Assembly (NCBI RefSeq): GCF_013404085.1
Contig: NZ_JABFHO010000001.1
Span: forward strand, 2,491,001-2,555,000
DNA length: 64,000 bases
Source: Winogradskyella helgolandensis
Lineage (GTDB): Bacteria; Bacteroidota; Bacteroidia; Flavobacteriales; Flavobacteriaceae
Direction of reading: 5' to 3'
The notes beneath the pieces were generated by a model that had not been told where the DNA came from, did no database searches, and saw only the letters and a list, made by a program, of their open reading frames with translations. Below are positions 39,054 through 46,950 of this stretch, piece by piece. The translations under genes were made by a program, and so were the position numbers. Positions within the stretch are counted from its first letter, which is position 1. Each line of letters opens with the position of its first letter.

Positions 39054-40079
39054 ATGAAAAATATCATAGGATTACTCGTTTTGGCTACGTTTTTTGTGAG
39101 TTGCAATTCCTCTAATAAGAAAGAAAAAAATTCTTACAGTAAGGTTGAGCATACTTCAGATAAAAGCGATCATCCTGGTAAAAAATTAATGGAAACTAAT
39201 TGTTATATCTGTCATAGTGCTACTGCTGGTCATGATGATAGAATTGGTCCACCGATGATTGCCATTAAAAGGCATTATATCAATAGTAAAACGACTAAAA
39301 AAGAATTTACTGATGCTATGCAAGCTTGGATTAAAAACCCGAATGAAGCTGATGCTAAAATGCCAGGTGCTGTAAAGCAATTTGGTGTGATGCCCATACA
39401 GCATTTCCCAGAAGAGACTATTGCGCAAATTTCGGAATATATGTTTGATTTTGAAATTGAACAGCCAGAGTGGTTTGAAAACCATTTTAATGAAGAAAGA
39501 GGGAAAGGTAAAGGAATGGGTAACGGACGAGGAATGGGAAATGGGAAAGATAAAAAACTTGGCATGAAGCAAACCCAAACTAATTTTGAAGATTTACCTT
39601 ATGGAGAGCGAGGTTTAAAATATGCCTTAACTACAAAAGCTGTTTTGGGTAAAAATTTAATGGGAACTATTCAGAAAAAAGGGGTTTTGGAAGCTTTAAA
39701 TTTTTGTAATCTACAAGCTTATCCTTTAACCGATAGTATGTCTGTTGTACACAACGCCACCATTAAACGTGTAACAGATAAACCAAGAAATCCAAATAAT
39801 AAAGCTAATACAGAAGAATTAGGATACATAAGAGACTTTAAGGAAGTTATTGCAAATAATGAAGAACCAAAACCACTAGTAAAAAAAATGGATGATAAAG
39901 TGAAAGTATATTATCCAATTACGACTAATAATATGTGTCTGCAATGTCACGGAAAACCTAATGAAACGGTAGAAGCTTCAACGCTAACAAGAATTAAGAG
40001 TTTATATCCAATGGATAAAGCTCTTGGTTACGATATTAATGAAGTTAGAGGTATTTGGAGTATTACTTTTGATAAATAA
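39054..40079 (+). CDS. Di-heme c-type cytochrome lipoprotein with DUF3365 (Tll0287-like) domain
   Basis: This 341-residue protein is exported to the cell envelope. The ATG at 39054 is chosen because it begins a lipoprotein signal (MKNIIGLLVLATFFVSC), with the lipid-bearing Cys at 17; the TTG at 39027 precedes the predicted transcription start. The first domain (about 40-135) is a small class I cytochrome c with CYICH and a later Met in KQFGVMPIQHF. A Gly/Met/Lys-rich linker follows (about 150-180, repeats of GMGNG). The C-terminal domain (about 185-341) is DUF3365-like with CLQCH. Such proteins act as electron carriers or redox/haem sensors. The gene is 14 bases upstream of thioredoxin. Confidence 0.85.
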   Translation: MKNIIGLLVLATFFVSCNSSNKKEKNSYSKVEHTSDKSDHPGKKLMETNCYICHSATAGHDDRIGPPMIAIKRHYINSKTTKKEFTDAMQAWIKNPNEADAKMPGAVKQFGVMPIQHFPEETIAQISEYMFDFEIEQPEWFENHFNEERGKGKGMGNGRGMGNGKDKKLGMKQTQTNFEDLPYGERGLKYALTTKAVLGKNLMGTIQKKGVLEALNFCNLQAYPLTDSMSVVHNATIKRVTDKPRNPNNKANTEELGYIRDFKEVIANNEEPKPLVKKMDDKVKVYYPITTNNMCLQCHGKPNETVEASTLTRIKSLYPMDKALGYDINEVRGIWSITFDK

Positions 40080-40093
40080 AATTCAAGTCAGGT

Positions 40094-40387
40094 ATGAGTA
40101 AATTTTCAGAAATAATAAATCAAGATCAACCTGTTTTGGTTGATTTTTTCGCAGATTGGTGTGGACCATGTAAAATGTTGAGTCCAATTTTAAAACAAGT
40201 GAAAGACCAATTGGGTGATGGTATTACGATTATAAAGATAGATGTTGATAAGAATCAAGCCTTAGCCTCAAAATATCAAGTGAGAGGAGTACCAACAATG
40301 CTATTGTTTAAAAAAGGAAAGCAGGTTTGGAGACAATCAGGCGTGCTTCAGGTAAATGATATTGTCAACGTGATTAACACCCACTAA
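40094..40387 (+). CDS. Thioredoxin
   Basis: This 97-residue cytoplasmic dithiol-disulfide oxidoreductase has the active site DWCGPCKML (Cys at about 24 and 27) and the conserved cis-Pro in RGVPTMLLF. There is no signal peptide. It follows the cytochrome gene by 14 bases and so shares its promoter with operator site A. It is short but complete for the family (about 100-108 residues). Pairing with a redox cytochrome suggests it is induced under a specific redox condition and is not the main housekeeping thioredoxin. Confidence 0.93.
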   Translation: MSKFSEIINQDQPVLVDFFADWCGPCKMLSPILKQVKDQLGDGITIIKIDVDKNQALASKYQVRGVPTMLLFKKGKQVWRQSGVLQVNDIVNVINTH

Positions 40388-40395
40388 TCTTATTC

Positions 40396-40445
40396 ATAAT
40401 CTCAAATAAAAATATGGACTTAATTCTATTTGAGATTATTTTTTA
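40396..40445 (+). terminator. Terminator after thioredoxin
   Basis: A 13-bp perfect stem ATAATCTCAAATA/TATTTGAGATTAT (40396-40408 and 40427-40439) is followed by a T run, starting 9 bases after the thioredoxin stop. Confidence 0.9.
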
Positions 40446-40462
40446 TACTGATAAATGTCATA

Positions 40463-40491
40463 TTTGTTTGTGAAAGCATATAGTATATTTA
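40463..40491 (+). promoter_or_regulatory. Promoter of the small membrane protein
   Basis: A -33 TTTG (40463-40466) and a -7 TATATTTA (40484-40491) are separated by 17 bases, matching the Bacteroidota sigma factor consensus. They lie 29 bases before the ATG at 40520. Confidence 0.55.
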
Positions 40492-40519
40492 CATTTTAAA
40501 AAACACTAATATTTTAAAT

Positions 40520-40708
40520 ATGATATCACAAAACATTGCATTATACAGTTGGAGTAACGGAGTAGTAATGATAGCTATTTTTGCCGTTGTATGTATTACA
40601 TTAGTAGGTATATTAATTAACTTTATGATGAGTGGTAAACCTGAAGAAGGGGCCGATACGCTTGATGCATCAAATGATATCATTAAAAATGATAGTAATG
40701 AGAATTAA
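40520..40708 (+). CDS. Small single-pass membrane protein, function unknown
   Basis: This 62-residue protein has one hydrophobic segment (about 14-37, VVMIAIFAVVCITLVGILIN) and an acidic, Asn-rich tail (about 41-62). It is flanked by its own promoter and terminator, which supports it as a real monocistronic gene. I do not recognise a family. The sequence context (cytochrome, thioredoxin, copper receptor) suggests a membrane-associated respiratory or stress role, but this is a guess. Confidence 0.65.
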   Translation: MISQNIALYSWSNGVVMIAIFAVVCITLVGILINFMMSGKPEEGADTLDASNDIIKNDSNEN

Positions 40709-40740
40709 GAAATAGTAATTAAAAACTGATAATAAATTTA

Positions 40741-40777
40741 AAAGAGGGTAGCGTATAATAAGTTACCCTCTTTTTTG
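40741..40777 (+). terminator. Terminator between small protein and TonB receptor
   Basis: A 10-bp stem AAAGAGGGTA/TACCCTCTTT (40741-40750 and 40764-40773) is followed by Ts. Its A-rich left side means it can also work for the convergent TonB-receptor gene. Confidence 0.85.
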
Positions 40778-40801
40778 TGCTCAATTTTATCTGAAGTTCA
40801 A

Positions 40802-42904
40802 TTAAAATGAATACTGTAAAAAAGCCGAAAAATTTCTACCTGGCTCTGTAATTGGTGTACTTCCAAAATCTTCTTGATTTGTAAATGAAAAATTTAAATG
40901 ATTATTATAAGCTTCATCTAAAGCATTAATAACAGCAAAACCTAAGGTGATATTTTTTATTGGTTTTAAACCTAATCTAATATCTAAAGTTTGATAGCCA
41001 TCCGTTTCTGTTTCTCCAAAACTTTCAGATATGTGGTCTTGTTTTGATGTTAAATTATACTGAATATTAGCCCAAAATTTAACTTTTTCAAAGCCAACCA
41101 CAAATCGTGTAGTAAAAGGAGGTGTCAAAGGAAGCGACTCTGCTAAATCTTTATTTTTAGCATAAACATAAGAGAACTCTGTTTTTAGAAAATAATGATC
41201 TAAAAAATCCACTTGAGCCATAGCTTCAAAACCTGTTTTATAAGCTTCATCAAGGTTTCTGAATACTTTTGGATTACTAGGTTCTGATGTTGGGTTAAAC
41301 TTTCGTGTTAAGGATTCATCTACAATACCAACAATATAATTCTCAAAGAATGAATAATAAAAAGAGGTTTCGTATTTAAAACTATTAAAGCTATTTTTTA
41401 AGGGCTCGTAACCTTTAAATCCTATTTCAAACTGATTATTAACTTCAGCTTTCAAATCTGGATTCCCAATGTACTCATAAGGATCTTGACCAACTGAGAA
41501 GTGATTAATAAAGCGTTCTATCATATTTGCAGAACGCACTCCGCGACCATATGCAGCTTCTAAAGTAAATTTATCCGAGACTCTATTTTTGATTGAAACT
41601 GTTCCGCTTACATTGTGTTCCGTGCGTTTTTCTAAGTCATACATGGCAGCAAAGTCATCTTCAGGATCTTGTATGTCAGACGTTACATTGTCGTATCTAA
41701 TTCCAGCTGTAAAAATTGTTTTAGAACTAATGCTATATTTAGCCTCTGTGTAAACACCCAAATCGGTAATATAAGAATCTTGCCAAACCTTATCATTAAA
41801 CTCCATTGGAGATGGTAAAGCGTTGCCGTTCATTATTTTTACCAAACGCGTTCTGTTACCATCTCTAGCAATATGCAGAGCATCTAAACCAGAAAAAACG
41901 TTTATTTTTTCTGAAGGTTTCCAGTTGATTTCAATTTTCCCACCCGCTGTAATCGCATCTACACCAGATGCTGCTTCCATCATCATAAAAGAAGGTCTAT
42001 TATAATTGGTCATTAAATGATCAACATAACTATAATAGGCTTTTGCGGTTAATGATTTTACGGTTTTACCAATAGCATCTAATGAATAATCTAAAGAAAT
42101 AATACTACTATCATCATATTCCGTATCCATTGGTAAAGCAGCATGTAACACATCGCGACCAAAAGATTGTCTCCAATGCGCTTGTAATCGTTGGTCGTCA
42201 GAGAAATTATAGCCTATTTTTAGACCATAATCTGTACTTCTAAAAGAGGATGGAATTTCTTTGCCATCTCCGTCTTCGTAATTTCCAAAATCTCGATAAC
42301 CAGCATTAGCAACAATATCATACTTGTCTTTAATATATTGAAGTTGTACTAAGTTAACTAACGAGTTTCCATTGCTTTCGTAGCCACCTGAAACTTTGCC
42401 GTGTAAACCATGATCTTCGTAATCTGGTTTTTGAGTCACTAAGTTTATAATACCTCCAAAAGTGGCTCCATATCTTACGGTGTATGGTCCTTTTATAATT
42501 TCTATTTTCGAAATTTCTTCAGGAATAATATGTGTTGTTATAGGATCCATGCGGTTAGGACAAGCATGCATGGCTTTTGTGCCACCATCATATTGAATAT
42601 TCAACTGTTCATATTGAGCACCTCTAAACGAAGGGTCAATTGCATAGTTTCCTCTTTTTATAACCGAAAAACCAATAATGTTATTGAATAAATCGGCAAC
42701 GTTCTTAGGTTGCACAATTTTTTCGTCATATTTATTGGAAACAACAGTTAAGACTGGGTCGGTTTTTAGATTTCCGGTAACAATAACTTCGTTCAGTTTT
42801 GTGGTTGTTTGTGTTGTAGTATCTTTTATGGTTTTTTTTTGTTCTTGACCATAAGTTATAGCTGTAATTAGAGTGCATAAAAGCACACTATAGAATGTTT
42901 TCAT
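40802..42904 (-). CDS. TonB-dependent outer-membrane receptor, OprC/NosA-like, probably for copper
   Basis: This 700-residue outer-membrane transporter has a signal peptide (1-19, ending TYGQ), a plug domain (about 35-155, with IEIIKGPYTVRYGATFGGIINL) and a 22-strand-type barrel to the terminal Phe. Two motifs are the strongest clue. CPNRM (Cys115, Met119) lies in the plug and HLM (His296, Met298) in the barrel. Pseudomonas OprC binds copper with CxxxM (143, 147) and HxM (323, 325). The separations are 177 residues here and 176 in OprC. Copper import is therefore a good inference. The gene lies behind a small Cys-rich protein on the same strand. Confidence 0.87.
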   Translation of the reverse strand: MKTFYSVLLCTLITAITYGQEQKKTIKDTTTQTTTKLNEVIVTGNLKTDPVLTVVSNKYDEKIVQPKNVADLFNNIIGFSVIKRGNYAIDPSFRGAQYEQLNIQYDGGTKAMHACPNRMDPITTHIIPEEISKIEIIKGPYTVRYGATFGGIINLVTQKPDYEDHGLHGKVSGGYESNGNSLVNLVQLQYIKDKYDIVANAGYRDFGNYEDGDGKEIPSSFRSTDYGLKIGYNFSDDQRLQAHWRQSFGRDVLHAALPMDTEYDDSSIISLDYSLDAIGKTVKSLTAKAYYSYVDHLMTNYNRPSFMMMEAASGVDAITAGGKIEINWKPSEKINVFSGLDALHIARDGNRTRLVKIMNGNALPSPMEFNDKVWQDSYITDLGVYTEAKYSISSKTIFTAGIRYDNVTSDIQDPEDDFAAMYDLEKRTEHNVSGTVSIKNRVSDKFTLEAAYGRGVRSANMIERFINHFSVGQDPYEYIGNPDLKAEVNNQFEIGFKGYEPLKNSFNSFKYETSFYYSFFENYIVGIVDESLTRKFNPTSEPSNPKVFRNLDEAYKTGFEAMAQVDFLDHYFLKTEFSYVYAKNKDLAESLPLTPPFTTRFVVGFEKVKFWANIQYNLTSKQDHISESFGETETDGYQTLDIRLGLKPIKNITLGFAVINALDEAYNNHLNFSFTNQEDFGSTPITEPGRNFSAFLQYSF

Positions 42905-42937
42905 AGTAGAGTTATATTTATTTAATTCAAATAATTG

Positions 42938-42955
42938 TGATAGTAATTGCTATCA
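42938..42955. promoter_or_regulatory. 18-bp near-perfect palindrome before the TonB receptor
   Basis: TGATAGTAATTGCTATCA has 6-bp arms TGATAG/CTATCA and an internal AATT. It lies 34 bases upstream of the TonB-receptor start and after the stop of the small Cys-containing gene. It could be an operator for metal-dependent control. No regulator is encoded beside it. Confidence 0.4.
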
Positions 42956-42968
42956 AATAAGTAAAGGA

Positions 42969-43349
42969 TTATACTTTAGGAGGATGAAAACAGTAGTTCG
43001 AATTATTAAAACTATATAAATTAAGGTAATAGGATGTAGTGAGAGAGTTTCTAGCTAAAGTGCCTTGAGTTAATTGAAATGAAGTATTAGGACATGGGTA
43101 CAAAATAAGGTCTTTAAAATCAATTATGCTTGTTGGTATATTTTGATTACTGCTTTGGGATTCTGCAACCTTCATTAATTGGCATTTCCCATTACACTCC
43201 AATTCGGGTTTGTCTTTGTTCTCACATAGATTTTCTACAAATCCTATGGGATCTAAGATGTAATATGCATAAGTCAACGAAGTTTTGGTACTATTGAAAA
43301 TAATCAATAATAACAAGAGTAGTACAAAAACGGGTTGGCGTATCTTCAT
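42969..43349 (-). CDS. Small exported Cys-containing protein paired with the copper-type receptor
   Basis: This 126-residue protein has an N-terminal signal or membrane anchor (8-28, very Leu-rich). It is followed by ENLCENKDKPELECNGKCQL, containing three Cys, and another Cys at about 90. The end carries CFHPPKV. The pattern NKDKPxLxCNGKCxLxK is one I recall from short Bacteroidota proteins encoded next to TonB receptors, without assigned function. The position immediately upstream of the OprC-like receptor suggests metal (copper) binding in the periplasm. This is an inference from Cys content and context. Confidence 0.65.
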   Translation of the reverse strand: MKIRQPVFVLLLLLLIIFNSTKTSLTYAYYILDPIGFVENLCENKDKPELECNGKCQLMKVAESQSSNQNIPTSIIDFKDLILYPCPNTSFQLTQGTLARNSLTTSYYLNLYSFNNSNYCFHPPKV

Positions 43350-43468
43350 TTAGAAATTATGGAATAGCTTCTTAATTATTGAACTGATCTGAATCATTGC
43401 CTACAATTATTATAGAAACTAATTTTAGTGTCTAATATCAAAGTTCACAATAAAAAATTCTTGATTGG

Positions 43469-43482
43469 GTAACTTTAGTTAC
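43469..43482. promoter_or_regulatory. GTAAC-TTTA-GTTAC operator (site B), with -7 box at 43505-43512
   Basis: A perfect 5+5 palindrome has its centre 36.5 bp before the end of TATATTTG, a perfect -7 match. The peroxiredoxin ATG is at 43542. The divergent Cys-rich gene starts 120 bases to the left and could also be affected. Confidence 0.75.
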
Positions 43483-43541
43483 ATAGCTAAAAACTATTAC
43501 AAACTATATTTGTCATAAATTAATTAAATACTTAAAAAATC

Positions 43542-44264
43542 ATGAATACATTAGAAACAACACCACAAGAAACATTTGCAATGCCAAGAATTGGAGATAA
43601 AGCACCAGAATTTAAAGCCGTAACTACGCAAGGAGATATTAATTATCCTTCAGATTATAAGGGAAAATGGTCAATACTATTTAGTCATCCAGCAGATTTT
43701 ACACCAGTTTGTACTTCTGAATTTATGACATTTGCGCATTTAGAAGAAAAATTTGAAAAAGCAAATTGTAGTCTTATTGGTTTATCTATTGATGGTCTTT
43801 ATAGCCATATCGCATGGTTAAGAACTATTAAAGATAAGATTGAGTTTAACGGTATGAAAAACATAGAAGTTAAGTTTCCTTTAATTGAGGATATTTCTAT
43901 GGAAGTGGCTAAGAAATATGGAATGATTCAACCCGGAGAAAGCAAAACACAAGCGGTTAGAGCGGTCTTTTTTGTTGATCCTAATGAAACAGTAAGAGCA
44001 ATTATTTATTACCCATTAAGCTTAGGACGTAATTTTGATGAGTTATACAGAGCTTTAATTGCTATGCAAACTTCAGATAAATTTAACGTAGCCACTCCAG
44101 CAGATTGGAATCCTGGTGATGATGTTATTGTGTCTCCAGCAGGATCATGTGGTGTAGCCGAAGAACGCATGACTTCTACTGAAGATTTAGATTGTAAAGA
44201 CTGGTTCTTCTGTACTAAGAAGCTTGATAAAGATTTAGTGTTGAACGAAATCCTAAAGAAGTAA
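43542..44264 (+). CDS. Peroxiredoxin, Prx6/archaeal thioredoxin-peroxidase type
   Basis: This 240-residue cytoplasmic peroxidase reduces H2O2 and organic peroxides. The peroxidatic Cys57 is in FTPVCTSEF. The C-terminal extension has Cys203 and DCKDWFFC (Cys218, Cys224). The pair spaced by six residues resembles that of Aeropyrum thioredoxin peroxidase (207 and 213), so it may use a resolving Cys and thioredoxin despite its 1-Cys-like core. It is monocistronic with its own terminator, and its promoter carries operator site B. Confidence 0.92.
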   Translation: MNTLETTPQETFAMPRIGDKAPEFKAVTTQGDINYPSDYKGKWSILFSHPADFTPVCTSEFMTFAHLEEKFEKANCSLIGLSIDGLYSHIAWLRTIKDKIEFNGMKNIEVKFPLIEDISMEVAKKYGMIQPGESKTQAVRAVFFVDPNETVRAIIYYPLSLGRNFDELYRALIAMQTSDKFNVATPADWNPGDDVIVSPAGSCGVAEERMTSTEDLDCKDWFFCTKKLDKDLVLNEILKK

Positions 44265-44333
44265 ATACGTCTTTACGTGAAGATAATTTCCTTGTTTAAG
44301 TAAATTAATAAGTAAAATAATCTAATCTAAATT

Positions 44334-44368
44334 TCGGTCTTAATTTTTAGTTGAGACCGATTTTTTTT
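44334..44368 (+). terminator. Terminator after peroxiredoxin
   Basis: A 7-bp stem TCGGTCT/AGACCGA (44334-44340 and 44354-44360), extended by three further pairs, is followed by eight Ts. Confidence 0.88.
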
Positions 44369-44401
44369 ATCTTTTAAGAGGAATTAAAACGCATTAAAAT
44401 C

Positions 44402-45745
44402 ATGAACATTATACAATTTGAAGATAAGCCATTGGCACATTATTCTTATGCAATTATAAGTAATGATGAAATGGCTATTGTCGATCCTTCTCGAGATCCA
44501 AAGCCCTATTATCAGTTAGCCGAAAAACATAACGCAAAAATAATCGCCGTTTTTGAAACCCATCCTCATGCCGATTTTGTAAGTGGCCATTTGCAGATTC
44601 ATAATGAGACTGGAGCTAAAATTTATGTCAGTAAATTGGTTGGGGCAAACTATATGCATGAGACTTTTGATGATGGAGATACCGTTAAAATAGGAGAGGT
44701 TACTTGTTCTGCAATTAACTCGCCAGGTCACTCACCAGATAGTATTACTATTATTGCTGAAGATGCATATAAAAATTATGCGATGTTTTCGGGAGATACC
44801 CTATTTATTGGAGATGTCGGACGACCAGACTTAAGAGAGCAAGCTGGTAACATGAAAGCTAAACGCGAAGAATTAGCTAAAAGCATGTATCACACTATTA
44901 CGCATAAATTTAATCATTTGCCAGATGCTACACTAGTATATCCAGCGCATGGAGCAGGTTCTTTATGTGGCAAAAACATGAGTAAAGATGCTTCTAGTAC
45001 ATTAGGAAAAGAAAGAAATGAAAACTGGGCGTTTAAGGATTTATCTGAAGACCAATTTGTAGCTCATATTTTAAAAGATCAACCTTTTATTCCGTCTTAT
45101 TTTGGATTTAATGTGGATATTAATAAAGATGGATCAGAGAACTTTCAATTGTGTATTGCAATACCTACATTTCAATTTCAGATTGTTGATTTTTTTAATG
45201 ATGGTGCATTAATTGTGGATACGAGAAGTAAAGCGGATTTTGATACCAATCATATACCTAAGAGTATTAATATAATTGCAGAAACTGAGGATGATAAATT
45301 TGAAACATGGTTAGGCTCAATTGTAAAACCAAATGAAGCCTTTTATTTAGTGATAAAGTCCATTGAAGATAGAGATAAAATACTATATCGAATTGCTAAA
45401 ATAGGTTATGAAAAACAATTAATAGGATTAATGACTCTAGGTGAAACTAATTTTGAAGGCGTAGAAGTTCTTAATTTTAATGATTTTGAAAACCATCAAG
45501 ATAAGTACACCATTATTGATGTTAGAAATAAAAGTGAAGTTGAGGAAGGCAAAATATTTCAAAATGCAATAGCTATTCCACTTCATCAATTAAGAGATGC
45601 TGAAGATGAAATTCCTACGGACAAACCCATTGTAGTGCATTGCGCTGGTGGGTATAGAAGTGCAGCTGGTAGTAGTATTATTTCAAATATTACAAACAAG
45701 TTTACTGTGTTCGATTTAAGTGATGATGTAACTAAATTTCAATAA
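44402..45745 (+). CDS. Persulfide dioxygenase-like MBL-fold enzyme fused to two rhodanese domains
   Basis: This 447-residue cytoplasmic enzyme has an N-terminal metallo-beta-lactamase domain (1-about 250). Its motif is THPHADFVSGH (His54, His56, Asp58, His63), with SGDTLFIGDVGRPDL further on and a later His in YPAHGAGS, as in ETHE1/Blh-type persulfide dioxygenases. Two rhodanese domains follow. The first (about 260-355) lacks the active Cys. The second (about 360-447) has CAGGYRS (Cys414). Such fusions oxidise glutathione or protein persulfides and move sulfane sulfur. Together with the SQR at 57.4 kb it would complete sulfide oxidation. It heads a three-gene operon. Confidence 0.88.
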   Translation: MNIIQFEDKPLAHYSYAIISNDEMAIVDPSRDPKPYYQLAEKHNAKIIAVFETHPHADFVSGHLQIHNETGAKIYVSKLVGANYMHETFDDGDTVKIGEVTCSAINSPGHSPDSITIIAEDAYKNYAMFSGDTLFIGDVGRPDLREQAGNMKAKREELAKSMYHTITHKFNHLPDATLVYPAHGAGSLCGKNMSKDASSTLGKERNENWAFKDLSEDQFVAHILKDQPFIPSYFGFNVDINKDGSENFQLCIAIPTFQFQIVDFFNDGALIVDTRSKADFDTNHIPKSINIIAETEDDKFETWLGSIVKPNEAFYLVIKSIEDRDKILYRIAKIGYEKQLIGLMTLGETNFEGVEVLNFNDFENHQDKYTIIDVRNKSEVEEGKIFQNAIAIPLHQLRDAEDEIPTDKPIVVHCAGGYRSAAGSSIISNITNKFTVFDLSDDVTKFQ

Positions 45746-45765
45746 ATAAATAGGAGAGACGCGCA

Positions 45766-46218
45766 TTGAAAACAGGTCAACCATCAAAAAAGGATTATGT
45801 GTTTGTAGGCATTCAGCTATTGCTTTTTGTTGCTTATGTATTTCCACTTAAAATAATCGTTATAAACCTTTTAGAGTGGATTAGATATTCAGCTTTAATT
45901 TTAGCAGGTTTAGGACTGATTTTAGGTATTAGTGCTTTATTACAAATAAGCACTAAATTATCTCCCTTTCCAACACCTGTCGTAGATAGTAAATTACTCA
46001 CTCATGGTGCTTATGCAATAGCTAGACATCCTATTTACACCAGTATTTTAACTATAACTTTAGGCTATGCTCTATATGACGAATCCCTATTTAAATTTAT
46101 TGTTTTCATAGCATTATGGATATTGTTTTATTTTAAATCAAATTATGAAGAGAAATTATTATCTGAAAAATTCACGGAATATTCAGCTTACAAACTAAAT
46201 ACAAACCGATTTATTTAA
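45766..46218 (+). CDS. Isoprenylcysteine carboxyl methyltransferase (ICMT/PEMT)-family membrane protein
   Basis: This 150-residue protein has about four membrane segments. The C-terminal signature is HGAYAIARHPIYTSILTIT (about 83-101), then NYEEKLLSEKFTEY, which is the ICMT/PEMT SAM-binding end. The start must be the TTG at 45766. The protein contains no other Met, and TAGGAGA, an unusually good Shine-Dalgarno-like sequence for this phylum, precedes the TTG by about 9 bases. It begins 20 bases after the persulfide dioxygenase gene. The methyl acceptor is unknown; small thiols or lipids are possible. Confidence 0.75.
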   Translation: MKTGQPSKKDYVFVGIQLLLFVAYVFPLKIIVINLLEWIRYSALILAGLGLILGISALLQISTKLSPFPTPVVDSKLLTHGAYAIARHPIYTSILTITLGYALYDESLFKFIVFIALWILFYFKSNYEEKLLSEKFTEYSAYKLNTNRFI

Positions 46219-46224
46219 TCATTT

Positions 46225-46830
46225 ATGAAGAACAATCCAACAGATTTTTGGAATGACCGTTTTGGTCAAGAAGAATTTATCTATGGTACTGAGCCTAATC
46301 AATTTTTTAAAGAGCAATTACAAAAGTTGCAAAAAGGAACATTGCTTTTACCGGCCGAAGGAGAAGGTCGTAATGCTGTTTATGCAGCAAAACAAGGTTG
46401 GAAGGTTTCAGCTTTTGATATTAGTATAAAAGCTAAAGAAAAGGCCATGCTTTTGTCTAAGCAAAACCATGTTTCTATAGATTATAAAGTTGATAGAGTA
46501 CTAAATTTTACAAGTAACACACAATTTGATGTCATAGGACTTTGTTACACACATTTTCCTTTGGACATTCGTAAAAAGGCAAGTCAATATTTACTGCAAT
46601 TTTTAAAAAAAGGAGGTGTGATTATTTTTGAAGCTTTTGCAAAAGCTCAAATAAATAATAATTCCGGAGGCCCTAAAAATGAAGCTATGTTGTTTTCTAT
46701 AGAAGAGGTGAAACAAGAGTTTACAAATCTCGAATTTAACATATTAGAAGAAAAAACAATCGAACTTTCAGAAGGTGAATTTCATAAAGGAAAGGCAGAA
46801 GTTATTCGTTTTGTTGGTGTGAAAATGTAA
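46225..46830 (+). CDS. SAM-dependent methyltransferase, TehB-like
   Basis: This 201-residue soluble enzyme begins with NDRFGQEEFIYGTEPNQFF. It has motif I LLLPAEGEGRNAVYAAKQGW and FDIS after strand 2, matching small bacterial methyltransferases related to TehB and thiopurine methyltransferases. The Cys/His-containing GLCYTHFP segment is strand 4. It is 6 bases from the ICMT-like gene and in an operon with persulfide dioxygenase. Methylation of a sulfur or chalcogen compound is plausible, but the substrate is not established. Confidence 0.82.
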   Translation: MKNNPTDFWNDRFGQEEFIYGTEPNQFFKEQLQKLQKGTLLLPAEGEGRNAVYAAKQGWKVSAFDISIKAKEKAMLLSKQNHVSIDYKVDRVLNFTSNTQFDVIGLCYTHFPLDIRKKASQYLLQFLKKGGVIIFEAFAKAQINNNSGGPKNEAMLFSIEEVKQEFTNLEFNILEEKTIELSEGEFHKGKAEVIRFVGVKM

Positions 46831-46887
46831 AAGTAGTTCTAATAACGAACTTATATAGCTCACGTTTTTTATTAAAAATAGGATATT

Positions 46888-46901
46888 GTAACTAATGTAA
46901 C
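46888..46901. promoter_or_regulatory. GTAAC-TAAT-GTAAC operator (site C), with -7 box at 46923-46930
   Basis: This site has one mismatch from the palindrome (right arm GTAAC). Its centre lies 35.5 bp before the end of TAAATTTG, a perfect -7 match. The cydA ATG is 20 bases further on. The arrangement equals sites A, B and D to within one base. Confidence 0.68.
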
Positions 46902-46950
46902 ATAGCAACCATGTAAAAAAGCTAAATTTGTAATATCCAAAATAACACCT

